A DNA stretch of 64,000 nucleotides from positions 1,116,001-1,180,000 of the forward strand of contig CAVTRI010000001.1 of the NCBI GenBank assembly GCA_963737075.1, in the 5' to 3' direction. Under the pieces are notes generated by a model. That model had not been told where the DNA came from. It did not search any database and saw only the letters and a program-made list of their open reading frames with translations. Each line of letters starts with the position of its first letter. Position 1 is the stretch's first letter. Positions 1 through 8,157 of the stretch are shown here, in pieces. The DNA is from CAVTRI01 sp963737075 (lineage in GTDB: Bacteria > Actinomycetota > Acidimicrobiia > Acidimicrobiales > Palsa-688). The position numbers were made by a program, and so were the translations under genes.

Positions 1-438
1 ATAAGCGCATCCGAACAATGGGGGGCGTTTCGCGAACTGGAGCGACTGGTTGAACAGGGCCGAATCGCTATGCCGCGACAGGTCATCAAGGAAGCGAGCG
101 AGATCACTCACCCGGACGTACCCGGCGCGTGGGCCGCGGGCGTACGGAACCGAGTTCTACACCCGCTCGACCGGATTATGAACACCTTCGAGCGCGTCAT
201 GCTTGAAGCGGGAGACGTTCTCGACCCGAGCAAGGCGACCGAGGACGCGGACCCTTACCTACTTGCACTCGCGCTCCAAATCGGGGCGACCGGCCGCCAG
301 GCGGTGGTAGTCACCGACGACGAGGTGGACCGGATGCCAATCCGCATTTCGATGGTGACCGCCTGTTCTCGACTGGGACTGCAGCGGCTTGACAGCCGTG
401 CATTCCTGACTGCCTGCGGGATCAGCATCCACCAATGA
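1..438 (+). CDS. PIN-like toxin domain protein (DUF4411-type), 5' end outside the window
   Basis: The reading frame is open from base 1, so the N-terminus lies upstream of the window; an internal ATG at 70 is probably not the start. The visible part (about 145 residues) has the helical spacing of a PIN-like nuclease and the late motif DADPYLLALALQIG followed by VVVTDDE. This resembles the acidic 'DPWLIALA...VVT.E' core of DUF4411 proteins, the toxin half of some type II toxin-antitoxin modules. The first conserved Asp (LDTN-like) would be off-window. Its stop overlaps the next gene by 4 nt (ATGA), so 1-1897 is probably one transcript. Family placement is by remembered motif only. Confidence 0.6.
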   Translation: MSASEQWGAFRELERLVEQGRIAMPRQVIKEASEITHPDVPGAWAAGVRNRVLHPLDRIMNTFERVMLEAGDVLDPSKATEDADPYLLALALQIGATGRQAVVVTDDEVDRMPIRISMVTACSRLGLQRLDSRAFLTACGISIHQ

Positions 439-674
439 CGGGGGGGATGGTGAGGCCGGAATGTTGTCCAGCCCTGGCGGATGCGAAAAGCGCCGTGCGA
501 TCGTTAGGTTGGGCGCCGGTGGTGAGAATCAGTGAGGACCAGCCGCTCGGATCGAGCGAGAAGCCGGAGGTTCCTCCGTTCCGGCCGGACGTAGTGCTGA
601 TCGGCTACATCGAGAAAGTCGAGAAGCACCCGTCCCTCCGTCGCGATGGAGAGAGCCGGAGCGGCGGAAAATGA
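435..674 (+). CDS. Hypothetical protein, 79 aa
   Basis: I do not recognise this small protein. It has two Cys near the N-terminus (ECCPAL), a Pro-rich middle and a basic tail, with no membrane segment. The support for it being a gene is positional: its ATG overlaps the stop of the upstream PIN-like gene and its stop overlaps the start of the next gene (ATGA at both ends), the tight translational coupling expected in an operon. Function unknown. Confidence 0.5.
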   Translation: MTGGMVRPECCPALADAKSAVRSLGWAPVVRISEDQPLGSSEKPEVPPFRPDVVLIGYIEKVEKHPSLRRDGESRSGGK

Positions 675-1897
675 CTACCGCCGCGAACCGGAGACCGCCT
701 GTCCTCGGCCCTGAGCCTTGGTCGGAGATAGCCGGTTGCGCGTGGTCGCATTGGGACTTGTGGTACTCGATCGTCGCGATCGTCGACTACGGCGGGAGCT
801 TCGATGATCTCGAGCGCCGTCTGGTTGCCGACCTGCGTGGCCACCTGGAGGGTAGGCATGGCACCGAGTCGTTGCTCAGCCATCTGGCCGATCTCCGGGG
901 GCGACTGGTGGAAGCGGGGCTGGATCCCACGGACCTGGCGAATGCGGAGTCTCTTGCTGACAAGACGCTTGTCGCCAAGGCACGCAAGAAGCTGTCGGGC
1001 CGCTCGCTCGAAGGTCGGGCGATGACGCCAGCCATGATCGAGACGCCGCGAGTCCGGCTGACGCGGCGTGTTCGTACCGGGGGGTGGCCGTCGTTCCCCG
1101 TAGACCCGGCGGTCTACTTCAGGAGCTTCCGCCGCCACGTCGAGGTGAAGGACCACATCACCAAGAACCGCAGCTTCGGCGTGGTCGAACGCGTCGAAGG
1201 ACGCCTACGAGCTCTCGACAGACCGTCACTTGGTGTGGCCGATCGCCTCGCTCTCTACCGAGCGTTCCACACCGCCGGGCTTGAGCTGATCGAGCGGGCC
1301 GACGACTCGTATGGAAACGTCGGCCAGATGCGCGAGGAAGCCTGGCGCACCTATCTGGGGCTCGACTGGCAGGCAGCCGGTATGCGACCCGAGGACTACT
1401 GGGTGGATATATGCGGCCTGGTCGTGTTCGAGGACTACGGTCTCGGGTTCAAGGATGAGACCAGACCCTGGGCCCACGTCCCATCTGGTCATGCGCTGAT
1501 GGTCGAACGTTTCTTGAACGACCTGGAGCGCGAGTGCCGGGCCAGCTCCCTGGATCACCAAGCCGACGAGGCGCTCCAGCAGCTCGCCTGGATGGCGGTC
1601 GCTGGGCGGCGCTTCAACCTGTACGCGGGCGTGGCGGCGCGGTTGGGAAGCGAGCACTGGATGCCTATCGTCGCCTTTGCCGAGTCGGCCCTTCGCTCTG
1701 ACCGTCGCGACTTGGCAGTGGAGGTCTTCGGAGCTGCCGACCGGCCCGGCTTACAGCAGAAGTTCCTCCGCGAGCGCTGCGTCGCCATGACCGGTGTCGA
1801 CCTCGCCGGCGAGAAGGAGCCGCTGAGAGGGTCGATGCGTCGGCTGAGATTGGTCGACGAGCTGCAAGCGGAGCACGGTCGTGAAACCAGCCGGTAG
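671..1897 (+). CDS. Hypothetical protein, 408 aa
   Basis: A soluble protein with no signal peptide or membrane segment. Visible features are a Trp-rich N-terminus (WSEIAGCAWSHWDLWYSIV), a basic central part (KARKKLSGRS, then RVRLTRRVRTGG), and an alpha-helical C-terminal half with ALQQLAWMAVAGRRFNLYAG and RDLAVEVFGAADRPGLQQKFL, which may be a helical-repeat region. It starts 4 nt inside the preceding small gene and is the last gene of the apparent three-gene operon. I know no family for it. The pairing with a PIN-like nuclease makes a toxin partner or defence accessory possible, but this is speculation. Confidence 0.6.
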   Translation: MTTAANRRPPVLGPEPWSEIAGCAWSHWDLWYSIVAIVDYGGSFDDLERRLVADLRGHLEGRHGTESLLSHLADLRGRLVEAGLDPTDLANAESLADKTLVAKARKKLSGRSLEGRAMTPAMIETPRVRLTRRVRTGGWPSFPVDPAVYFRSFRRHVEVKDHITKNRSFGVVERVEGRLRALDRPSLGVADRLALYRAFHTAGLELIERADDSYGNVGQMREEAWRTYLGLDWQAAGMRPEDYWVDICGLVVFEDYGLGFKDETRPWAHVPSGHALMVERFLNDLERECRASSLDHQADEALQQLAWMAVAGRRFNLYAGVAARLGSEHWMPIVAFAESALRSDRRDLAVEVFGAADRPGLQQKFLRERCVAMTGVDLAGEKEPLRGSMRRLRLVDELQAEHGRETSR

Positions 1898-1963
1898 GCG
1901 CGATCCTGTGTCGGGCGAAAGCTACTGGGCCTCCGTCCGTCGTTCGCGGGTGGTTCTGGCAAA

Positions 1964-3502
1964 GTGGGTTCGATGACCGGCAACCGGGCGCGGAGAACCG
2001 AACGCAGCGGCGGGGGGACGTGGCTGGTGCTGAGCCGCGACATCTCTGACTCGGTACGAATCGACGGCGAGCCGTCTGTCCGGGCGGGCATGGTCCTCGA
2101 CATGGAAACCGGCCGGGTGCGGGGAGTGGTGGCGGCCACGACCGAGAGTGAAGCGGTCGCTCAGGCGTTCAGGATGGGCCTCACCAAGCCGGCCGGTGAC
2201 CTGCCACCAGGTCCGCCGGACGAAGTGCTCTGCCCTACTGAACTCGAGGGTCAGATCATCGAGCTCTTGGCGCCTCTCGTCGACGGCGACCGTTTGCCGG
2301 CGGTTCGGCCGATCGAGCCACCGGCGGAGGCGGAGGACATCTTCGACTCGTTCGTCGGGCACATGTCGGGCCGCCCTCAGCCGACGCAGCCTCCGAGCCC
2401 ATCTGACTGGGTCCTGCTGTACGGCCGGGCGCTCGATTTCTACCGGGCTGCGCCCTGGACCCGCTGGCACGACGGGATCGTGCTGGCCCTGCAGACGAAC
2501 ATCGAAAGCACCGACGGAGGATGGGCCGCGGTGGTGCTGGGCAATTCAGGTATCCAGCACGGCCTGGTCGTCTACCCCGGAGGCCGAATCCCCGCCGGTC
2601 TTGACGACTGGGAGCCTGGACTCCCGCTGCCCATGCCGCCAGGGACGCTTTCGCTGATGTTGGACCCACCACCGGACCTGCCCTCGGACCTCCGCAACAA
2701 GGCGTTCCGTTATGGATGGCCGCCCGACGCGGAGCTGGTACCTGCCGTGCTTCGGCTCGGTCGGGAAGGCGGTGGCGACCCGGCAGAGGCGGACGCACAA
2801 CTGCTCTCGGTCGCGCTGGCGGCAGTGACGGCGCACGACACCCGCGGTCCGGTTGCGGTTGGTTCGGCCCACCAAGCCACTAAGGGCGAGATCGTGCTCG
2901 GAAATGGGCGTACGGCGAGTTTCTCCATCGCGCAGAAGCCGCCCGCACCGGAACCCGAGGGTCCCCGTCTTCGTGTCCACCAGGCCGGCTTTGACCTCGT
3001 CCCTCAGGGAACGCCGGTTGTGCTCGGCCACTTGCCCTGGACATCTGTGACAGCACTACGCGCCGCGGCGCACATTCACCGTCCCTTTCCCCCTGGGGCG
3101 CCACGGCCGGCCGGCACGGAGGTCGCCCTCGTGGCGATCCTGGCGAGACCCCAGAAGGGCGAACCCATCGCAGCCAAAGTCGCCGAGCTCGACCCCTACG
3201 GAATCACCGCGGTCGCTACCGAGGACGGACAAGAGGTCTTCGTCTTGGCCGGCACGAATGGCGCGCAGTTGCTAATGGAGGTGCCCGCCAACAGTCCCAG
3301 CATGTCCGACTTCCGCCGGCGGATGAGAGCAACCAAGGGACTCCACGTCGTGATAGTGGCCGACGAAGCGACCAGCTGGGGCGAAGGCACCGTGTACGGC
3401 TTGTTCGAATGCCACCAGCCGCCATCGAAGGGGCCGGGACAGAGCGACAAGCGCCGAAGCGGAAAGCGCCGAAGCGGAAAGCCGTCGAAGCGCCGGAAGT
3501 AG
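1964..3502 (+). CDS. DUF6930-like protein of unknown function, 512 aa
   Basis: Start chosen at GTG 1964; ATG 1973 (MTGNRARR) is an alternative. The middle contains WVLLYGRALDFYRAAPWTRW, like the 'LY..A..F....PW' signature I associate with DUF6930/DUF7309 proteins, followed by GWAAVVLGNSGIQHGLVVYP, a compact beta-alpha unit repeated in that family. The C-terminus is a Lys/Arg tail with a direct repeat (KRRSGKRRSGK), which could bind nucleic acid or simply be low complexity. No signal peptide or membrane segment. It lies 66 nt after the previous gene. No biochemical role is known to me; the domain call is moderately uncertain. Confidence 0.55.
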   Translation: MGSMTGNRARRTERSGGGTWLVLSRDISDSVRIDGEPSVRAGMVLDMETGRVRGVVAATTESEAVAQAFRMGLTKPAGDLPPGPPDEVLCPTELEGQIIELLAPLVDGDRLPAVRPIEPPAEAEDIFDSFVGHMSGRPQPTQPPSPSDWVLLYGRALDFYRAAPWTRWHDGIVLALQTNIESTDGGWAAVVLGNSGIQHGLVVYPGGRIPAGLDDWEPGLPLPMPPGTLSLMLDPPPDLPSDLRNKAFRYGWPPDAELVPAVLRLGREGGGDPAEADAQLLSVALAAVTAHDTRGPVAVGSAHQATKGEIVLGNGRTASFSIAQKPPAPEPEGPRLRVHQAGFDLVPQGTPVVLGHLPWTSVTALRAAAHIHRPFPPGAPRPAGTEVALVAILARPQKGEPIAAKVAELDPYGITAVATEDGQEVFVLAGTNGAQLLMEVPANSPSMSDFRRRMRATKGLHVVIVADEATSWGEGTVYGLFECHQPPSKGPGQSDKRRSGKRRSGKPSKRRK

Positions 3503-3526
3503 CAGTCCGGCTCTCTCTGGTGTCAA

Positions 3527-3538
3527 TATGATACCATA
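3527..3538. promoter_or_regulatory. Palindromic candidate operator of the Doc-type TA operon
   Basis: TATGATACCATA has arms TATG/CATA around four bases and lies 7 nt before the antitoxin ATG. It overlaps a TATGAT that could serve as a -10 box. RHH antitoxins usually repress their own promoter through such short palindromes; binding here is inference. Confidence 0.4.
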
Positions 3539-3544
3539 GGGCAT

Positions 3545-3748
3545 ATGGCGATGACCCTGAGGCTGACCAACGAGGAGCAAGCGGCTTTGCAGCGAAGGGC
3601 CGACATGGACGGGATCTCGATGCAAGAAGCAGCGCGCCAGGCGGTCCGGGAATATGTCGCCCGAGCCGAACACCGCGACCGCGTCAGCCGCGCAGCCGAG
3701 CGGGTGATTGAGGTCCACGCCGAGGCCTTGGAGCGACTTGGCCGCTGA
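3545..3748 (+). CDS. Ribbon-helix-helix antitoxin of a Doc-type TA module
   Basis: This 67-residue protein starts with the short beta strand TLRLTNEEQAALQRRA and continues with the helix-turn-helix typical of MetJ/Arc/CopG antitoxins (GISMQEAARQAVREYVA). The C-terminal helix (RVSRAAERVIEVHAEALERLG) would wrap the toxin. The stop overlaps the following toxin by 11 nt, the normal antitoxin-first order. It should neutralise the Fic/Doc toxin and autorepress the operon through the palindrome just upstream. Family assignment is by fold pattern and context. Confidence 0.8.
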   Translation: MAMTLRLTNEEQAALQRRADMDGISMQEAARQAVREYVARAEHRDRVSRAAERVIEVHAEALERLGR

Positions 3749-4130
3749 ACAAAGCGGAACGGAGTACATCGATGTCGAAGACCTCGTCGCCCTTGCGGCG
3801 CAGCTCCTCGGTGACCCGCCTCCAGTTCGCGACCTCGGCCTGCTCGGCTCGGCGGCCGCCCGTCCCGCCGCCAGCGCCTTCGGAGAAGATGCCTATCCCG
3901 ACATCTGGCTCAAGGCGGCGGCCCCGCTCCAGTCGCTGGTGAAGAACCACGCTCTGGTCGACGGCAACAAGCGCCTCGGGTGGCTGGCCACCGCCGTGTT
4001 CCTACAGCTCAACGGCGTGGAGGCAACCCACGCGTCCAACGACGACGTGTACGACTTCGTAATGGACGTGGCCGCCGGCCAGCACTCCGTCGCCGAGATC
4101 GCCGAAGGCCTGCGCCGGATCATCGAGTAG
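3738..4130 (+). CDS. Doc family (Fic-fold) toxin
   Basis: Contains NHALVDGNKRLGWLA, the Fic/Doc active-site loop (HxFx[D/G]xNKR type, here His-Ala-Leu-Val-Asp-Gly-Asn-Lys-Arg). Doc proteins use it to phosphorylate EF-Tu in growth arrest. The N-terminal EYIDVEDLVALAAQLLG matches the usual Doc opening. I place the start at TTG 3738 because GGAG lies 5 nt upstream and family members begin close to this point; an in-frame ATG at 3708 would overlap the antitoxin further. The gene overlaps its antitoxin and converges on the truncated recombinase (11-nt overlap at the 3' end). It looks intact. Confidence 0.8.
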   Translation: MAAEQSGTEYIDVEDLVALAAQLLGDPPPVRDLGLLGSAAARPAASAFGEDAYPDIWLKAAAPLQSLVKNHALVDGNKRLGWLATAVFLQLNGVEATHASNDDVYDFVMDVAAGQHSVAEIAEGLRRIIE

Positions 4131-5340
4131 GTCCGTCGGCACGGCGGACCGTGGAGCCCTGAATCAGCTCGCCAGTGTCAATTCCGTCCGGAATACCACC
4201 GTGGGCGTCGAGTTCACCTCGGCCCTCCGACACCCCCACGACACGCGCCAGGTTCGAGCTGGCTCTGACCTGGCGGGTGCGGTGGTCGTAGTCGAGGCGG
4301 ATGTCCAGGGACTCGTAGATGGCGGCCCGCTCCTTGGCCGTTGCCGACTTCAGGACCTTGCTGATGCCGCCCAGCTCCTCGACAATCACAGCGATCTGCT
4401 GTTCGGTCAGGACGGGCGGAGCTGCGATGGCGGCCAGGCGGACTTGGATGGCGTCGCGTTCGGCGGTGCGTTGGGCGAGCTGCGCCATGATGGGTCCGCG
4501 GTCATTCCCGGTCTCTACGGCGTCGACGAGGTTGGCGATACGGCGGTCGAGGTCGCCGAGCTGGGCCCGTAGCCCGACCATGCGTGCCGTAACGACTGGA
4601 TCGGCAGTTTGCCCGGCGGCCAGCCACGCCGGGTCTGAGAACGATTCGATCCACCGGTCGAGTGGGCCGATGATGGCGGCTTCGTTGACGTAGACAGTGG
4701 CGGGGTGGTCGGCCAGCTCGGCGGGCAGAGCCCTTCCTCGGCGTATTTCGCAGCGGTACAGAACCCGGCCCGCTCCCTCGGTCTTGGCGGGCCCGTATGA
4801 GCCTTGGAGCTTCGTGCCGCAGTGGCCGCAGACGATGATGCCCCGCAGCGCGTAGGGGTATTCGGAGATCCTGGGCTTGGACCTGCCCGGTGTCCGGACC
4901 GCGATCCTGCCCCGGGCCAGCGTCGCGAGGTCCTCGGAAACTAGAGGCTCGTGCGTCCGAGTCTCAGGGGTGATCCAGTTGTCGATGTTCCGCCACCTCA
5001 TGCGGGTGCAGTTGCCGGCGGCGACGTCATCGGGGTCGAGGAGGGTTTCGAACCGTTCCTGCTTGCCCCAGACTCGGACACCCCGGTATGTGGGGTTGGT
5101 GAGGATCGCCCTGACGGCGGCGTGCGACCATCCGATGGGGTTTCGATGACGATTTCGGGCGCGGTCGTAGGCGGCGGGGGAGGGGAGTCCATCGGCGGTC
5201 AGGGTCTCTGCGATGGCACGCAGCCCGAGCTGCTCGACGCCGAACATGGTGTAGGGTTCGCGCGCTTCGCTTGCCGGCTTCGCCGCCCTTGACAAACCCT
5301 CCATTCGGGTCGAGCGAAGCCCCAGCGTCGGCTTGCTCAC
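4120..5340 (-). pseudogene. Large serine recombinase, catalytic N-terminus missing
   Basis: The frame encodes the recombinase domain (LRAIAETLTADGLPSP...HAAVRAILTNPTYRG, from about residue 38), a zinc-ribbon (GIIVCGHCGTKLQG...YRCE) and the coiled-coil C-terminal region of an actinobacterial large serine integrase. The resolvase-type catalytic domain (about 150 residues with the nucleophilic Ser) is absent. The first 30 or so residues instead come from sequence following Rep, in another frame. The gene cannot act alone. In AICEs an integrase normally lies beside rep and an excisionase gene, so this is probably the deleted integrase of the element at 4.1-9.7 kb. It converges with the Doc toxin. 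Confidence 0.75.
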
Positions 5341-6695
5341 GAGCGGTCATGGGAGTGGCCCCTGGCGCTGGCCAGGTCGAGACGGGCGGCGCGACGTGCG
5401 GTGGCTGCTTCTTGGGCTGCGGTGTGGGCCAGCCAAGCGTCGCCGTCGCTGGTCCACCCCCGCCCGTTGTAACGCCATTCGCCCATTGCCTCGGCGGGTG
5501 TTGGTGACGGGTTGGGGTCGCGGGTGAGGTTCCAGTCGTAACGGGCGGCTCGCAGCGTGGCGAAAGTGTGGAATAGCAGCGGCTCTTGGTCAGCCAGTGC
5601 CCCCGATATCCGAGGGTGTGAGCCCACGCCCGCAGCCGTAGGTGTTCGAACTCGGCGCGCCCGCCGAGGTCCCATGCGGTGCGAACCATTCGGGCCAGGT
5701 GGGGGGATAGGTGCTCGTCGAGACGGTCGAGGTCGCTCCGCTTGAGTTGCCAGTCGAGAAGACTGGCGGGGTCGGTTGACTTGGTGGCGTACTTCGCCAG
5801 ATACCCTGCAACGCCTTTCGGCACGGTGTTCCTGTCCCCGATAAGGCGAAGGTCGAGCTGGGTTCCCCAGCGGAACGGGCTGCTCTTGTTCAGCGTTGGT
5901 GGGCAAGGGACGGTGACCGGGTGGGCGGCGCGGGAGACGGCGGCCAGCAGGAGTGCAGTGTCGAAGGGCGGCTCGGGCGGTGCGGTTTCCGGTCCAGTGG
6001 CGTCGAGACGGATGACTGCGTGAATATGGATCGAGCCTCGTCGCTGGTACTCGACGACCTTGGCGAAGCCGAGACGAACGTCGTCTCGCAGCTTGCTGCG
6101 GGCAATGCCGACGAGGGCGGCCAGAGCACGCTGTACGGCGATGGTGGTGCGGCGCCAGAGTTCACCAGCGTTCGCGTTCCACAAGACGGCCGCCTCGTAG
6201 TCGAAGCAGTCGGCGCACAGCGCCTGGCCTACGAGCGGGTCGTCAGTGCCGTGGACGATCGGACAGGACCGGGGGCGGCGGTGAATGCAGAAGCCTGTGC
6301 CAGGATGGCAGGTCGCCGTAGTGTTGGGAGGCCGGGTGGTGTGCACGGCCCCGAGGCTCGGCGCGGGTGAAGGTCACGAAGACCATGGGGTGCGTGGCGA
6401 CGGTCTCGGGGATCCCTTTGCCGCCTCGGAGGCCGGCGGCGACGAGCTGGTAGGCGTCGCCTTGGTAGGTGGCCGAACAGGTGGGACAGCGGGTAGCCCG
6501 GCGATGCCCGCACGCTTTGAGCAGGACCCGATCGGGTAGCTCGCTGCTGGAGAAATGTCCCAGGACTTCTCCGGTTCCGGCATCGACGCGGCGGGTCGTG
6601 CCCATCAGGCGGACCGGTTTGGCGCACCACCCGGTTGCCTTCGCACGCCGCTTCCAGGTTTCGAATGCTTCTGGGTCTGATGCTCGGGCCAGCAC
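5337..6695 (-). pseudogene. AICE replication initiator (RepSA-type), two frameshifts
   Basis: Reading across three frames gives a typical AICE/plasmid Rep: LKACGHRRATRCPTCSATYQ (zinc-finger-like Cys/His cluster) and GGKGIPETVATHPMVFVTFT; then CHPGTGFCIHRRPRSCPIVH, QRRGSIHIHAVIRLDA (the HxH metal motif of rolling-circle Reps) and GVAGYLAKYATKSTD; then LRAARYDWNLTRDPNP and GEWRYNGRGWTSDGDAWLA. One frame change is near 6365 (an extra C in an ACCC run) and one near 5570. The start is uncertain; GTG 6695 is the first plausible one. Rep would initiate replication of the excised element. Whether the shifts are real or sequencing errors cannot be decided here. Confidence 0.75.
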
Positions 6696-6738
6696 CTCCT
6701 CGAGTTCTGTCGGAACGATTGTTGGCGGCTCATTGCGG

Positions 6739-8040
6739 TCAGGCTCCCCGGCCCCAGGCGGCCCGGCTGGCGAGTAGGGCGAGGTCGGTGTCATCGAGGT
6801 AGGCGGTTCGCATCCGTATCGGCACGCCGCCCTCGTGGAGGAGGTAGCCCACCCCGCGGTAGGCCGGGTCGATCTCCGCCGCCGAGTAGCCCTCGGTGGC
6901 CCAGCCGGCGCCCAAGATGGTGTCTGAGGCGTCCCTTGTGGCGCAGCGCATCGCCCAGCGGAATCCAAACAGGTCCCGGACGCTGGTCGGCACGATGTCC
7001 GACGAGGGGCGCTGGGTCGCGGCGAGGACGATCATCCCGGCCGCCCTCCCTCGGGCGATCAGGTCACGAAGCGACTCGGCCAGCCGGTCTCTCGTCTTCT
7101 TCTCACCGCCAGCCAGGTACAGGGCCAGCTCGTCGATGACCACGACATGCAGGCCGAGACCGTCGTCGGGGGCGACCTTTCGCCGTTTCCAGGCGAGGAG
7201 CTGGGCGTAGCGAGTGTCCATCTCCTCTCGGAGGTCGTCGAGAACTTCGACGGCTTCGGAGAGATCGGGTCCGACCAGCCGGGCCGCGCAGGACTCCCAG
7301 ACGGCCAGTTCCACGCGTTTGCCATCGAAGAGCCACAGGGTGACGGTCGGGTCGAGCGCGGCGGCGGCGATCAACAATGACAGCGCACCGGATTTGCCCG
7401 CCCCCGGTTCACCGCCGATCAGGACGTTGTGCTCGGGCAGCGAGACGGCCACGGCGCCGCCGTCCTCGTCGACGCCGACAGGGATGGGTTGCCAAAGGCT
7501 CCACCGGTCCGCGTCGGCAAGCGACGAGGTGAGTGGAGGCCCGGCCAGGGCGTCTCGGCCAATGATCGCGACGGTGACCAGTGACGCCCGACGTGGATCG
7601 CGGGTCACCCGTATGTCCGCGACACCCATAGCAGCGGCGGTCACCTCGGCGGCGTTGTCCAAGTCGCTGACCGACGTGCCCGCGGGCAACAGAGCTTGGA
7701 GCTTGTAGCCGGCCGGGGTGTCCCGCACACGTAGAACCGTGGGGGTGCGAGTGGCTTTGGTCCGATCGAATGAGACTCCGGATCGATCGCCCATGGCCCA
7801 CGGCTGGGCTGTCAGGCCCAGGAGCTTGAGCGAGGTCCCTTGCGTGATGCCCTTGGGTTCTCCGGTGACCTTGACCGAGATGACCTCGGCGCCACCTTCG
7901 GAGAGGGCGACGACCTGCAAGGCGTAGATGGGTTGGCCGCCATCGTCCAGCTTGGCGGCCTTGGTCTCGAAATCGACCACGACCTCGGCTGAACCGGCCG
8001 CGATGAAGTTGATACCGGCGGTATTGATAGGCAGTTTCAT
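6739..8040 (-). CDS. FtsK/SpoIIIE-type conjugal DNA translocase with N-terminal Pra-like domain
   Basis: A 433-residue protein from ATG 8040 (AAGGAG 6 nt upstream). Residues 1 to about 95 (MKLPINTAGINFIAAGSAE, later GLTAQPWAMGDRSGVSF) look like the small AICE 'replication/integration/excision activator' proteins. From about residue 100 the protein is a TraB/FtsK translocase: LLPAGTSVSDLDNAAE, Walker A GEPGAGKS at about 210-217, Walker B-like LHVVVIDELALYL and the sensor-like VLAATQRPSSDIVP. AICE translocases move double-stranded DNA between mycelial cells. In relatives I recall, the two parts are separate adjacent genes, so a fusion by a small deletion is likely. It lies upstream of Rep on the same strand. 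Confidence 0.8.
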   Translation of the reverse strand: MKLPINTAGINFIAAGSAEVVVDFETKAAKLDDGGQPIYALQVVALSEGGAEVISVKVTGEPKGITQGTSLKLLGLTAQPWAMGDRSGVSFDRTKATRTPTVLRVRDTPAGYKLQALLPAGTSVSDLDNAAEVTAAAMGVADIRVTRDPRRASLVTVAIIGRDALAGPPLTSSLADADRWSLWQPIPVGVDEDGGAVAVSLPEHNVLIGGEPGAGKSGALSLLIAAAALDPTVTLWLFDGKRVELAVWESCAARLVGPDLSEAVEVLDDLREEMDTRYAQLLAWKRRKVAPDDGLGLHVVVIDELALYLAGGEKKTRDRLAESLRDLIARGRAAGMIVLAATQRPSSDIVPTSVRDLFGFRWAMRCATRDASDTILGAGWATEGYSAAEIDPAYRGVGYLLHEGGVPIRMRTAYLDDTDLALLASRAAWGRGA

Positions 8041-8067
8041 GGTGTTCTCCTTGCTGTCTCGGAAGCT

Positions 8068-8085
8068 CTGCACGAACGTGTGCAG
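8068..8085. promoter_or_regulatory. Perfect palindrome upstream of the translocase gene
   Basis: CTGCACGAACGTGTGCAG has perfect 6-bp arms and lies 28 nt upstream of the FtsK-type start, in the 117-bp gap after the XRE gene. It is a candidate operator for the neighbouring XRE regulator; binding is inferred from position only. Confidence 0.4.
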
Positions 8086-8157
8086 GCCCAGGAGTGACGG
8101 TAAGGAGAACCCGCCTGCGTGTCGTCCGGAGGACTGCGACTCGTAACAGGATTGTGG

